Shown here piece by piece: positions 5,995 to 14,671 of a stretch of 20,967 nucleotides of DNA. A program made the position numbers and the translations under genes. Source of the stretch: Thiofaba sp049322715 (GTDB taxonomy: Bacteria; Pseudomonadota; Gammaproteobacteria; Halothiobacillales; Halothiobacillaceae); assembly GCA_049322715.1 (NCBI GenBank), contig JBMOQP010000013.1, positions 1 through 20,967 of the forward strand. The letters run 5' to 3'. The notes under the pieces are model-generated. The model made no database searches. It saw nothing but the letters and a program-made list of their open reading frames with translations, and was not told the origin of the DNA. Positions within the stretch are counted from its first letter, which is position 1, and each line of letters starts with the position of its first letter.

Positions 5995-8900
5995 ATGCCC
6001 CATTCCAAACTGGCCGAAGCCCTCGCCAACATGCGGCGCTCGTTCGTCGAGCAGCTGCCGGCGCGGTTTGCCGCGCTGCGACATGCCCTGCGTGCCTACA
6101 AGGTCGCGCCCGCCAGTCCCGTGGCCAGCGAGCTTTTGCTGCGCCAGTTGCACAGCCTGATGGGCGCGGCCGGCGTGTTCGACATGCCCGAGTTCAGCAA
6201 GCTCTGCCATGACGTCAACAGCGAGCTCGAGCGGCTTGTCCTGCGCCCCGCCGCCGCCGACCCTGCCGAGCTGGAGATGGTGGAGCGGGCGATCAACATG
6301 CTGGAATCCCTGGCCATCGCGGGCGGCCAGCGGCCGGCCGCTGCCGAGGATGAAGGCTATCGGGGCCTGGGTGGGATGCGGCTGCGCGTTGCCATCGTGG
6401 AGGCCGACCCGGCCGAGGCCCGGCGACTCCGGCAGGTGCTCGTCGAGCAGGACCATGCCGTGGAGACCTTCGCCAGCCTGGAGGAATTCTGCCGGGCCTG
6501 CGAAGGATCCCCCATGCCCGACGTGATTCTGGCCAGCATGGCGCCGCCGGGGGAAGGGAGGGTGGAAGCAACGCTCCTCGCGCCCCTGAAGTCGCAGAAC
6601 CTCAACGGCGCTCGGCTCATCCTGGCGGCTGAAGACTCTTCCTTCGAGTCCAAGCTGGCAGCCTTCCGCGCGGGCGCTTCCCGTTTCCTGGCCAGGCCGG
6701 TCAACCCCGCCCGCCTGTTGGCGATCCTCGAGGAGTTCAGCGAGCCCGCGCGGGCGCCGTATCGGGTGATGCTGGTGGAGGACGATCCGGAGCAGCTCGA
6801 GATCCTGGCTGGCGCTTTGCGCCAGGCCGGCATGGAGGTGCTTGCCGGGAGCGACCCGCTGCGGGTGCCGGAGTTGATCGGCGGCTTCCTGCCGGATGTC
6901 CTGGTGGTGGGGGATGAGCTTGGCTGCTGCTCCGGTCCCGAGTTCGCGGCCGTGCTGCGCGAGGACGAGCGCTACAGCCACCTTCGGGTCGTCATCCTGG
7001 CAGCCGATCCGGACATCGGCCGACGCCTGCTGGCGCTCGACCGTGGCGGCGACTACGTCCTGTTCAGGCCGGTCGATCCATCCTACTTCGCAACCTTCGT
7101 GGCTTCGCGTGCCCGTGGTGGGCGCCGGCTGGCCCAGACCGCCAGCGCCCTGCGCGAGTCGACGCGCGAGCGCGAGCAGGAACTCATGGCGCTCAACGCG
7201 CATGCCATCGTCAGCGTGGCGGATGCCGACGGGCGGATCACCTACGTCAACGACCGGTTCTGCGAGATCAGCGGCTACAGCCGCGAGGCCCTGCTCGGCC
7301 AGAACCATCGCCTGGTCAAGTCGGGGCTGCACTCGCCCGAGTTCTATCAGGAACTGTGGCGGACCATCGCCTCGGGGCGCGTCTGGCACGGCGAAATCTG
7401 CAACCGCAGGCAGGACGGCGAACTGTACTGGGTCGAGGCGACCATCGTGCCCTTCCTCGACGAGCGCGGGCGTCCCTACCAGTACGTGTCGATCCGCACC
7501 GACATCACAGCGCTCAAGCGCAGCCAGGCCGATCTCAAGGCCAGCGACGAGCGGCTGCGGGCCAGCGTGTCCTTCGCCAACATCGGTATCTGGGACTGGC
7601 ACATCCAGAGCGGCGAACTGTACTGGTCCGAGCGCATACCCGCGCTGTTCGGCCATCCGACGGGGGAGCTCGAGACCAGCTACGAGAACTTCCTTGCGGC
7701 AGTGCATCCGGACGACCGCGACGCCGTGAAGGAGGCGGTCAGGGCCGCCGTGGAGGAAGGCGCGCCTTATGAGATCGAGCATCGCTGCGTGTGGCCGGAC
7801 GGCACCGTGCGCTGGCTGCTCGAGCGCGGGGCCGTGGTGCGCGACCCGGACGGCTCGCCCCAGAGGATGTTGGGCACGGTGCAGGACATCACCGAGCGCA
7901 AGCAGGCCGAGGAGCGCCTGGTCCTGTTCCGTCGCATCTTCGACACCACCCAGCAGGGCATCTGCATTGCCGACGGCACGGCCCGGATGCTCTACGCCAA
8001 CCGGGCCTTCGAGGAGTTGCTGGGCTATTCACCCGAAGTGATGCAGGGTCAGGTGTGCGAAGCCCTGCTCCCTGCGGAGGCTCCGGAGCTTGTGGAGGAG
8101 ATCCTGCAGGCCGTACGGGCCGGGCGTGGCTGGTCCGGCTTGCTGCCCTTGCGCGACGTGGAGGGGCGCCCGGTCATCACGGCAAGCCACATCGGGGTCA
8201 TCCAGGGAGCGGACGGCAAGCCCCAGTACCTGTTCAATGTCTTCTCCGACTATTCCGCCGAACAGGCCCGGCAGCAGGAGCTCGAGCGGGCGCGTGACGA
8301 GGCCGAGCGGGCCAGTCGCGCGAAGTCCGAATTCCTCTCGAGCATGAGCCATGAACTGCGCACGCCGATGAATGCCATCCTGGGCTTCACCCAGCTGCTG
8401 CAGGCGGAGGAGGGGATGTCGGGGGACCAGCAGGACAGCCTGCACGAGATATTCAAGGCTGGCCAGCACCTGCTCGGCCTGATCAACGAGGTGCTGGACC
8501 TGTCCAGGATCGAGGCCGGTCGGGTCGACCTTTCGCTGGAAGCGGTGGAGCTTCCGGAGCTGGTGCGGGAATGCCTGGCGCTGGTGCGTCCCCTGGCCGA
8601 GGCGCGTCGGATCGAGCTTGACCAGGCGGGACTCGAGGTTTGCGTCGTGCGCGCGGACCGCACGCGCCTCAAGCAGGTCATCCTCAATCTGCTCTCCAAC
8701 GCGATCAAGTACAACCAGGAGGGTGGGGCGGTGCGGATCCTCATGCTCCCGACCGACCAGCCCGGCTGCTGCCGGTTCGGTGTGCAGGACACGGGCAGCG
8801 GCATCGCTCCGGAGCACATGGATGAATTGTTCCGCCCGTTCACCCGCCTGGCGAATGCCGAGGGGGAAGTCGAGGGCACCGGCATCGGCCTCGTCATCAG

Positions 8901-9462
8901 CCAGCGCCTGGTGGAAATGATGGGGGGCGGGATCGGGGCCGAAAGCCGGGTCGGGGAAGGCAGCCTGTTCTGGGTCGAGCTGCCCCGGGACGAGCTCGCC
9001 GGGGCTGCCGAGCCTCGCGCCGAGATCGTCGGCTCGGTCATGTCCCGGGCCGGCGAGCGGCGCTACAGCGTGCTCTACATCGAGGACAATCCCGCCAACC
9101 TGAAACTGATGGCGCAGATCCTGGGGCGGCGCGGGGACATCCAGCTCCTCAGCGCGCACACGGCGGAGCTCGGGTTGCAATTGGCACTGGCAAGTCGGCC
9201 GGACCTCATCCTGCTCGACATCAACATGCCGGGCATGAACGGCTACGCCGTGCTGAGGCACCTGGCGATGCGTGGCCATGCCTCGCGCGCCCCGGTGATC
9301 GCGATCACCGCCAACGCCATGCCGCGCGACATCGAGCGCGGCCTCGCGGCGGGATTCGCGGACTACCTGACCAAGCCCATCGACGTGCCCGGATTCCTTG
9401 CCGTGCTCGACCGCCACCTGTCGGACTCCGGGCGCGAGACGGGCGGCGGAATTCATCCATGA
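5995..9462 (+). CDS. hybrid sensor histidine kinase: Hpt, 2 degenerate REC, 3 PAS, HisKA, HATPase, REC
   Basis: The protein has 1155 residues and no obvious membrane segment, so it should be cytoplasmic. Residues 1-110 form an Hpt-like helical domain with the LRQLHSLMGAAGVF motif (H53). Residues 128-248 and 256-370 are receiver folds in which the phospho-aspartate is replaced (S181 and G306) and the conserved lysine is arginine (R234, R358). Three PAS domains follow at about 400-510, 515-640 and 645-760. HisKA has the SHELRTPMN box (H786). HATPase shows LNLLSNAIKYN, DTGSGI and GTGIGL. The C-terminal REC is intact, with D1075 in LILLDINMPG and a TKPID lysine. Phosphate would flow H786 to D1075 and perhaps to H53 or the downstream regulator. 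The start at 5995 lacks a good ribosome site and could lie slightly elsewhere. Confidence 0.92.
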   Translation: MPHSKLAEALANMRRSFVEQLPARFAALRHALRAYKVAPASPVASELLLRQLHSLMGAAGVFDMPEFSKLCHDVNSELERLVLRPAAADPAELEMVERAINMLESLAIAGGQRPAAAEDEGYRGLGGMRLRVAIVEADPAEARRLRQVLVEQDHAVETFASLEEFCRACEGSPMPDVILASMAPPGEGRVEATLLAPLKSQNLNGARLILAAEDSSFESKLAAFRAGASRFLARPVNPARLLAILEEFSEPARAPYRVMLVEDDPEQLEILAGALRQAGMEVLAGSDPLRVPELIGGFLPDVLVVGDELGCCSGPEFAAVLREDERYSHLRVVILAADPDIGRRLLALDRGGDYVLFRPVDPSYFATFVASRARGGRRLAQTASALRESTREREQELMALNAHAIVSVADADGRITYVNDRFCEISGYSREALLGQNHRLVKSGLHSPEFYQELWRTIASGRVWHGEICNRRQDGELYWVEATIVPFLDERGRPYQYVSIRTDITALKRSQADLKASDERLRASVSFANIGIWDWHIQSGELYWSERIPALFGHPTGELETSYENFLAAVHPDDRDAVKEAVRAAVEEGAPYEIEHRCVWPDGTVRWLLERGAVVRDPDGSPQRMLGTVQDITERKQAEERLVLFRRIFDTTQQGICIADGTARMLYANRAFEELLGYSPEVMQGQVCEALLPAEAPELVEEILQAVRAGRGWSGLLPLRDVEGRPVITASHIGVIQGADGKPQYLFNVFSDYSAEQARQQELERARDEAERASRAKSEFLSSMSHELRTPMNAILGFTQLLQAEEGMSGDQQDSLHEIFKAGQHLLGLINEVLDLSRIEAGRVDLSLEAVELPELVRECLALVRPLAEARRIELDQAGLEVCVVRADRTRLKQVILNLLSNAIKYNQEGGAVRILMLPTDQPGCCRFGVQDTGSGIAPEHMDELFRPFTRLANAEGEVEGTGIGLVISQRLVEMMGGGIGAESRVGEGSLFWVELPRDELAGAAEPRAEIVGSVMSRAGERRYSVLYIEDNPANLKLMAQILGRRGDIQLLSAHTAELGLQLALASRPDLILLDINMPGMNGYAVLRHLAMRGHASRAPVIAITANAMPRDIERGLAAGFADYLTKPIDVPGFLAVLDRHLSDSGRETGGGIHP

Positions 9463-9581
9463 ATTCCGCCCTTCGGGTGACGCTTCGCGTCCCAACGCCG
9501 CTGGTCCCTCCCCTCGGACCCTTGCGGCATCCATGCCGCAAGCCCCTTCGGGGTGCGGCCCTCGGGAGCCCGACGGCGTTG
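9445..9581. repeat. cloverleaf-like hairpin array between kinase and response regulator
   Basis: A perfect 12-bp stem GGCGGAATTCAT/ATGAATTCCGCC with a 2-base loop (9445-9470) spans the kinase stop codon (TGA 9460-9462). After it, an outer stem CAACGCCG (9493-9500)/CGGCGTTG (9574-9581) encloses four hairpins. They are GGTCC/GGACC (9503-9520), CTTGCGGCAT/ATGCCGCAAG (9521-9542), CCCC/GGGG (9543-9553) and TCGGG/CCCGA (9562-9573). There is no T tract, so this is not a simple terminator. It resembles clustered extragenic palindromes more than a regulatory RNA. It could set the ratio of the two flanking products by halting RNA decay or partial termination. Confidence 0.7.
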
Positions 9582-9616
9582 TTATCGGCCGCTGGAAACG
9601 ACGTCGTGAAGGAGCC

Positions 9617-10735
9617 ATGGAGATGATGCACGAGACTCTCGCCGGCACGCCGCCCTGGCGCGCCGCGCCCGCGCAGGCCGATGCCTGCATCCTGATCGTC
9701 GACGACGAGCCGGCCAACCTCAAGCTGCTCGACAAGATGCTGCGGGCCGAGGGGTACCGCAACCTGGTCCTGATCCAGGATCCGCGGCAGGTGATGGAGG
9801 CCTATCGCGCCGGGCCGGTCGACCTCATCCTGCTCGACATCAACATGCCGCATCTGGATGGTTTCGCCGTCCTGGCCCAACTGCAGGCCCTCGACGATCC
9901 GTTGCTGCCCCCGGTGATCATCCTTACTGCCCAGCACGGGCGAGACGTCCTGCTGCGCGCCCTGAACGGCGGCGCGCGCGACTTCATCGGCAAGCCATTC
10001 GACCGGCTGGAACTGCTGGCGCGGGTGCGGAACCTGCTCGACGTGCACCTGGCCCAGCGCCTGCTCCACGCCCGGAAGGACGTGCTGGAGGCCGAGGTGC
10101 GGGCGCGCACGCACGAGCTGCACCGCACCCGCCTGCAGGTGGTCCAGCGGCTCGGCCGGGCTGCTGAGTACCGCGACAACGAGACGGGCTACCACATCAT
10201 GCGGGTCAGCCACGTGGCGGCGCTGCTCGCCGGCGCGGCGGGCTGGGATGCCGAGCAGTGCGACCTGATGCTGAACGCCAGCCCCATGCACGACATCGGC
10301 AAGATTGGCATCCCGGACCACATCCTGCTCAAGCCGGGCCGGCTCGAGCCGGAGGAAATGGCGGTCATGCAGACGCACACCACCATCGGCGCCGAGATCC
10401 TGGGGGATGGCGATTCGGACCTGCTGCGCCTGGCTCGCGAGATCGCCCTCACGCACCATGAGAAATGGGACGGTTCCGGCTATCCTCACGGCCTCTCGGG
10501 CAGGGCCATCCCCCACAGTGGTCGCATCGTGGCGGTAGCCGATGTGTTCGATGCGCTCACCTCAGAACGACCCTACAAGCGGGCCTGGAGCGTGGAGGAT
10601 GCGGTGGCCTTCATGCGCGAACAGGCCGGGACACACTTCGATCCGGACCTCGTGCGGCACTTCCTCGAGCTGCTGCCGGAGGTGCTCGAAATCCGCGCCC
10701 GCTTTGCCGAGCCGAGCGCCTCTCCCCGCCATTAG
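9617..10735 (+). CDS. response regulator with HD-GYP domain (putative c-di-GMP phosphodiesterase)
   Basis: The 372-residue protein has an N-terminal receiver (about 22-140) with D74 in LILLDINMPHLDG as the phosphoacceptor. A helical linker follows, then an HD-GYP domain. H225-D226 lie in HDIGKIGIPD and HHEKWDGSGYP is at 280-290, so the catalytic HD and GYP motifs are intact and hydrolysis of c-di-GMP is expected. It lies 154 bp after the hybrid kinase, the likely phosphodonor, and the two receivers are similar. AAGGAG at 9609-9614 serves the start. ATG 9617 is only 2 bp away, so the in-frame ATG at 9623 or 9626 may be the true start. The last codons belong to a repeat that continues downstream. 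Confidence 0.92.
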   Translation: MEMMHETLAGTPPWRAAPAQADACILIVDDEPANLKLLDKMLRAEGYRNLVLIQDPRQVMEAYRAGPVDLILLDINMPHLDGFAVLAQLQALDDPLLPPVIILTAQHGRDVLLRALNGGARDFIGKPFDRLELLARVRNLLDVHLAQRLLHARKDVLEAEVRARTHELHRTRLQVVQRLGRAAEYRDNETGYHIMRVSHVAALLAGAAGWDAEQCDLMLNASPMHDIGKIGIPDHILLKPGRLEPEEMAVMQTHTTIGAEILGDGDSDLLRLAREIALTHHEKWDGSGYPHGLSGRAIPHSGRIVAVADVFDALTSERPYKRAWSVEDAVAFMREQAGTHFDPDLVRHFLELLPEVLEIRARFAEPSASPRH

Positions 10736-10877
10736 GCGGAGCCGAGGCCATGGAGGGCCGAGGGGTGTGAGGCCAGGACGAGCCGAGCGCCTCTCCCCGC
10801 GCAAGCGGGGCTTCAGGGGGGGGTGTGAGGCCAGGACAAGCCGAGCGCCTGAGTCCCGGCCCGGGGCCTGGCTTTTT
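10711..10877 (+). repeat. degenerate tandem repeats at the 3' end of the HD-GYP gene
   Basis: GCCGAGCGCC occurs at 10711, 10782 and 10840. An 18-bp segment, GGGGTGTGAGGCCAGGAC, occurs at 10762-10779 and 10820-10837, directly before the second and third copies. Units 1 and 2 carry a hairpin just after the core: CCGCC/GGCGG at 10726-10739, across the stop codon, and CCCCGC/GCGGGG at 10795-10810. The third copy runs into an imperfect GC-rich hairpin and a T run at 10873-10877 that may act as a weak terminator. Spacing of units is 71 and 58 bp. Confidence 0.75.
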
Positions 10878-10919
10878 GCTATCATCGCCGCCACTTTTCG
10901 CTGATCTCCGGCCCCCGCC

Positions 10920-12509
10920 ATGACCGACCTGAACGTCGAGCGCAACAAGCGCCGCACCTTCGCCATCATCTCCCACCCCGACGCGGGCAAGACCACGCTG
11001 ACCGAAAAGCTGCTGCTGTTCGGTGGCGCGATCCAGATGGCGGGCACGGTCAAGGGGCGCAAGGCCAGCCGCCACGCCACCTCGGACTGGATGGAACTGG
11101 AAAAGCAGCGCGGCATCTCGGTGACCTCCTCGGTGATGCAGTTCCCGTTCAAGGAGCGCATCGTCAACCTGCTGGACACCCCGGGCCACGAGGACTTCTC
11201 CGAGGATACCTACCGCGTGCTGACCGCGGTGGACTCCGCGCTGATGGTGATCGACAGCGCCAAGGGCGTCGAGGATCGCACCATCAAGCTGATGGAGGTC
11301 TGCCGTCTGCGCGACACGCCGATCATGAGCTTCATCAACAAGCTCGACCGCGAGGGCCGCGAGCCGATGGAGCTGCTCGACGAGGTGGAGGACATCCTCA
11401 AGATCCGGTGCGCGCCCATCACCTGGCCGATCGGCATGGGCAAGGCGTTCAAGGGCGTCTACCACCTGTACGCCAACCGCATCTACGTGTTCGAGCCGCA
11501 CGGCAAGGCCGAGGCCGAGGTCATCGAGGGGCTGGACAACCCGAAGCTGGACGAGCTGCTGGGGATGCGCGCGGCCGAGTTCCGCGAGGAGATCGAGCTG
11601 GTGCAGGGCGCGAGCCACGCCTTCGACCTGGATGCCTACCTGCGCGGCGAGCTGACCCCGGTGTTCTTCGGCTCGGCGATGAACAACTTCGGTGTGCGCG
11701 AGCTTCTGGAGTTCTTCGTCGAAAATGCCCCCGGTCCGCAGGCGCGCGCCACCAGCACCCGCGTGGTGCAGCCGGACGAGGAGAAGTTCAGCGGCTTCGT
11801 GTTCAAGATCCAGGCCAACATGGACCCGGCCCACCGCGACCGCGTGGCCTTCTTCCGCGTTTGCTCGGGCAAGTTCAGCAAGGGCATGAAGGTGAGGCAC
11901 GTTCGCCTCGGGCGCGAGATCAAAATCGCCGATGCGCTGACCTTCATGGCCAGTGAGCGCGAGCATGTCGAGGATGCCTTCCCCGGCGACATCATCGGCA
12001 TCCACAACCACGGCACGATCCGCATCGGCGACACCTTCACCGAGGGCGAGAACTTTGCCTTCACCGGCATTCCCAACTTCGCGCCGGAACTGTTCCGCCG
12101 CGCCCAGTTGCGCGATCCGCTGAAGATGAAGCAGCTCCAGAAGGGCCTGGTGCAGCTGTGCGAGGAGGGCGCCACCCAGCTCTACCGTCCGCTGATCAAC
12201 AATGACCTGATCCTGGGTGCGGTCGGCGTGCTGCAGTTCGACGTGGTGGCCCACCGCCTGAAGGCGGAATACAACGTGGATTGTTCGTTCGAGATGGTCA
12301 ACGTCAACACGGCCCGCTGGGTGGAGTGCGATGACGAGAAGAAGCTGGACGAGTTCAAGGCCAAGCACGAGGCCAACCTGGCGCTCGACCACGCGGGCGA
12401 CCTGGTCTACATCGCCTCCACCCGGGTCAACCTGCAGATGACCATGGAACGCTGGCCCGACATCCGCTTCCTCGCCACCCGCGAGCACGGAGACTATGTG
12501 ACGGAGTGA
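10920..12509 (+). CDS. prfC: peptide chain release factor 3
   Basis: RF3 is a translational GTPase that recycles RF1/RF2 from the ribosome after termination. The 529-residue protein has the standard G motifs: G1 SHPDAGKTT (18-26), G2 around QRGISVTSSV (63-72), G3 DTPGH (86-90), G4 NKLD (140-143), and the RF3-typical 'WPIGMGKAFKGVYHLY'. Length equals that of the E. coli protein. The gene starts at ATG 10920. A possible -10 box TATCAT lies at 10880-10885 without a clear -35, so promoter assignment is weak. It stands alone, with a converging gene downstream. Confidence 0.97.
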   Translation: MTDLNVERNKRRTFAIISHPDAGKTTLTEKLLLFGGAIQMAGTVKGRKASRHATSDWMELEKQRGISVTSSVMQFPFKERIVNLLDTPGHEDFSEDTYRVLTAVDSALMVIDSAKGVEDRTIKLMEVCRLRDTPIMSFINKLDREGREPMELLDEVEDILKIRCAPITWPIGMGKAFKGVYHLYANRIYVFEPHGKAEAEVIEGLDNPKLDELLGMRAAEFREEIELVQGASHAFDLDAYLRGELTPVFFGSAMNNFGVRELLEFFVENAPGPQARATSTRVVQPDEEKFSGFVFKIQANMDPAHRDRVAFFRVCSGKFSKGMKVRHVRLGREIKIADALTFMASEREHVEDAFPGDIIGIHNHGTIRIGDTFTEGENFAFTGIPNFAPELFRRAQLRDPLKMKQLQKGLVQLCEEGATQLYRPLINNDLILGAVGVLQFDVVAHRLKAEYNVDCSFEMVNVNTARWVECDDEKKLDEFKAKHEANLALDHAGDLVYIASTRVNLQMTMERWPDIRFLATREHGDYVTE

Positions 12510-12558
12510 GTCGGAAAAGTGGTCGGTTGCCGGTGATCAGTGATCCATCATCCTGGAT

Positions 12559-12656
12559 GACCACTGACCACTGACCACTGACCACTGACCACTGACCACT
12601 GACCACTGACCACTGACCACTGACCACTGACCACTGACCACTGACCACTGACCACC
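12559..12656. repeat. heptanucleotide tandem repeat (GACCACT)n
   Basis: Thirteen perfect GACCACT units (12559-12649) are followed by one unit with a single change (12650-12656). The array sits in the 152-bp gap between the converging prfC and lipoprotein genes, ending 5 bp from the latter's stop codon. Related degenerate TGATCAGTGATC sequence borders it on both sides. Because seven is not a multiple of three, all frames of a strand encode the same heptapeptide (VVSGQWS on the minus strand), which creates long spurious ORFs. Such arrays expand by slippage; copy number should vary among strains. Confidence 0.95.
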
Positions 12657-12661
12657 AGTGA

Positions 12662-13336
12662 TCAGTCCATGATCGAGCGCGGCGGCTCGCGGCTGATCTT
12701 GTCCTTCAGGCGGGGGAAGTCGGCCGGGGCGACATACTGGATGATCTCGCGCTCCTTCTCGGCCAGCATGATGACCAGCCCCTTGTCCGGATAGAGCCAG
12801 TACTCGCGGCCCTCGTCGATCGGCCGCCTTTCGGCGGGGGCGCCGAAGCGCCTCGTAAGCATGGCGGCATCGAATTGCACCGTGGCCGGGATGTAGGTGA
12901 GCGAGCGCACCGGCCAGTCCTGGATGGTGACGTAGTCCTCGAAGGGCAGGTCCAGCTTCCAGGCGCCGCTCGGCTGGGCCTTGGGGTTGGAGGCGCGTTC
13001 GGCCAGCATCTTCAGCTGCTCGTCGCTCGCCGCCACCTCGGCGATCAGGTAGGCATCGAGGAAGCCGAGGCGGGTCTTGCCGTAGAACAGCTCGAGGCTC
13101 AGGGTGCCATCGGCCGACTTGAACAGGCTGACATCGCCCTTCTTGTCGAGCGTGCGCTTGGCCTCCAGCAGGGTGGTCTGCCCCGGGACGATGCCGAACA
13201 CGCGGCTCTGCCCGCCGGGCAGGATCTCGACCTGCCAGGGCAGGTTGTGCGTCGCCTCGGCCGGCGGTTCGGCCGTGCCGCAGGCGGCGAGCAGGAGAGC
13301 AAGGGGCAGGGCGGCAAGGGCGGTACGGAAGGTCAT
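12662..13336 (-). CDS. hypothetical lipoprotein
   Basis: The 224-residue product starts MTFRTALAALPLALLLAACG, a short lipoprotein signal with lipobox LAAC (C19), so it should be lipid-anchored in the envelope. The mature part is soluble with mixed alpha/beta character: 'LPWQVEILPGGQSRVFGIVPGQTTLLEAKRTL' at the start and 'YWLYPDKGLVIMLAEKEREIIQYVAP' near the end. I do not recognise a named family. Start at 13336 follows from the signal peptide; the longer reading frame upstream would run into the divergent MFS gene. Only 58 bp separate it from that gene, so the promoters overlap. Confidence 0.8.
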   Translation of the reverse strand: MTFRTALAALPLALLLAACGTAEPPAEATHNLPWQVEILPGGQSRVFGIVPGQTTLLEAKRTLDKKGDVSLFKSADGTLSLELFYGKTRLGFLDAYLIAEVAASDEQLKMLAERASNPKAQPSGAWKLDLPFEDYVTIQDWPVRSLTYIPATVQFDAAMLTRRFGAPAERRPIDEGREYWLYPDKGLVIMLAEKEREIIQYVAPADFPRLKDKISREPPRSIMD

Positions 13337-13394
13337 GGTCTGCAACGGCCTGATAGTGTTGCGGTATTGTACGGGTTCCAGCACGGAGCGTCGC

Positions 13395-14654
13395 ATGTCC
13401 CGCCTCACCCCCGCCACTGCCTGGGCCCTGTACGACTGGGCCAACTCCGCCTTCGCCACGGTGGTGATGGCCGGCTTCTTCCCCCTGTTCTTCAAGCAGT
13501 TCTGGGCAGGCTCGCTGCCCACTCCCGAGAGCACCTTCTGGCTCGGCCTGACGATGACGCTGGCCAGCCTCGTGCTGATCCTGATGGCGCCGATGGTCGG
13601 GGGGGTGGCGGATGCCCTCGGCTGGCGCAAGCGGATCCTGTTCCAGTTCACCCTGCTTGGTGCCGGGGCGACGGCGGCGCTGTGGCTCTTGCCTGCGGGT
13701 GCCTGGGTCTGGGCCCTGATCCTGTACGGGGTGGCGAGCCTCGCCTTCATGGCCTCCAACATCGCCTACGATGCCCTGCTGCCGGCGGTGGCCGAGCCCG
13801 ATCAGTTCGGCCCGGTGTCCTCGCGTGGCTTCGCGCTCGGCTATCTCGGTGGCGGGGTGGTGTTCGCCTTGTGCGTCGGCATGACGCTGCAGCCGGGCGG
13901 GTTCGGCCTGATGGATGCGGCGCAGGCGGTCAGCCTGAGTTTCCTGCTGACCGGCCTGTGGTGGCTGCTGTTCAGCCTGCCGCTGATGCGGCGGGTTGTG
14001 GAGCATGGTCCGGCGAGTATGCCGCCGGTGCGCGATGCCATGCGGGCGAGCCTCGGCCAGTGGCGGGCAAGCTGGCGCCGCCTGCGCGCCGAGCCGCGCG
14101 CGCTGACCTTCCTCGTCGCCTACTGGCTGTACATCGACGGGGTCGACACCATCATCCGCATGGCGGTCGACTACGGCCTGTCCATCGGCCTGCCCGCCGA
14201 CGGGCTGATCCTCGCCCTGCTCATCGTCCAGTTCGTCGGCTTCCCCGCGACCCTGCTCTACGGCAAACTGGCTGGCCGCATCGGCATGGCGCGCGCGATC
14301 TTCGCGGGGCTCGCGGCCTATGTCCTGATCGTGTTGTGGGCCACGCGCATGGACAGCGCGCTGGAGTTCTACCTGCTGGCGGTCGGGGTAGGGCTGGTGC
14401 AGGGCGGGGTGCAGGCGCTGAGCCGCGCCTACTTCGCCCACCTGACGCCTCCCGGGCGCGAGGGGGAGTTCTTCGCCTTCTACAACATGCTCGGCAAGTT
14501 CGCCGCCCTGTTCGGGCCGATCCTGGTGGGCGCCCTGACGCTTGCCAGCGACGACCACCGCATCGGTATGCTGGCCGTCCTGCCACTGTTCGCCGGCGGG
14601 GCCTGGTTGCTGTGGCATGCCGAGCGCCTGGGCAGGCGCACCGCGGCTGAATAA
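13395..14654 (+). CDS. MFS transporter, UMF1/Atg22-like family
   Basis: The 419-residue polytopic membrane protein opens with 'AWALYDWANSAFATVVMAGFFPLFFKQFW', the YDWANSA signature of the UMF1/Atg22-like branch of the major facilitator superfamily. Hydrophobic helices recur through the whole length, consistent with about 12 membrane spans. A hydrophilic loop near 200-235 separates the two halves. Substrates of bacterial members are mostly unknown; the yeast relative exports amino acids from the vacuole. GGAG at 13385-13388 lies 6 bp before ATG 13395 and fixes the start. The Tas-like gene follows after 17 bp, so the two are probably co-transcribed. Confidence 0.88.
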   Translation: MSRLTPATAWALYDWANSAFATVVMAGFFPLFFKQFWAGSLPTPESTFWLGLTMTLASLVLILMAPMVGGVADALGWRKRILFQFTLLGAGATAALWLLPAGAWVWALILYGVASLAFMASNIAYDALLPAVAEPDQFGPVSSRGFALGYLGGGVVFALCVGMTLQPGGFGLMDAAQAVSLSFLLTGLWWLLFSLPLMRRVVEHGPASMPPVRDAMRASLGQWRASWRRLRAEPRALTFLVAYWLYIDGVDTIIRMAVDYGLSIGLPADGLILALLIVQFVGFPATLLYGKLAGRIGMARAIFAGLAAYVLIVLWATRMDSALEFYLLAVGVGLVQGGVQALSRAYFAHLTPPGREGEFFAFYNMLGKFAALFGPILVGALTLASDDHRIGMLAVLPLFAGGAWLLWHAERLGRRTAAE

Positions 14655-14671
14655 GAATCAAGAATGAAGTG

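Noticed and set aside
5683..7782. 699-codon open frame on the minus strand
   Set aside because: It lies antisense to the DUF302 terminator and the hybrid kinase, is rich in His, Arg, Gln and Gly, shows no domain, and is typical of the antisense shadow of a high-GC gene.
9398..9616. Upstream start for the HD-GYP regulator overlapping the kinase
   Set aside because: It would translate the hairpin array; AAGGAG at 9609-9614 and the receiver start support an ATG at 9617-9626.
8029..9762. 577-codon minus-strand frame
   Set aside because: Antisense to the kinase domains and hairpin array; no recognisable domain and strand composition of a shadow frame.
12559..12656. CRISPR array
   Set aside because: The unit is only 7 bp with no spacers and no cas genes nearby.
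12537..14618. 693-codon minus-strand frame ending in a VVSGQWS repeat
   Set aside because: It is antisense to the MFS gene, overlaps the lipoprotein in another frame, and its regular C-terminus is only the translated heptamer array.
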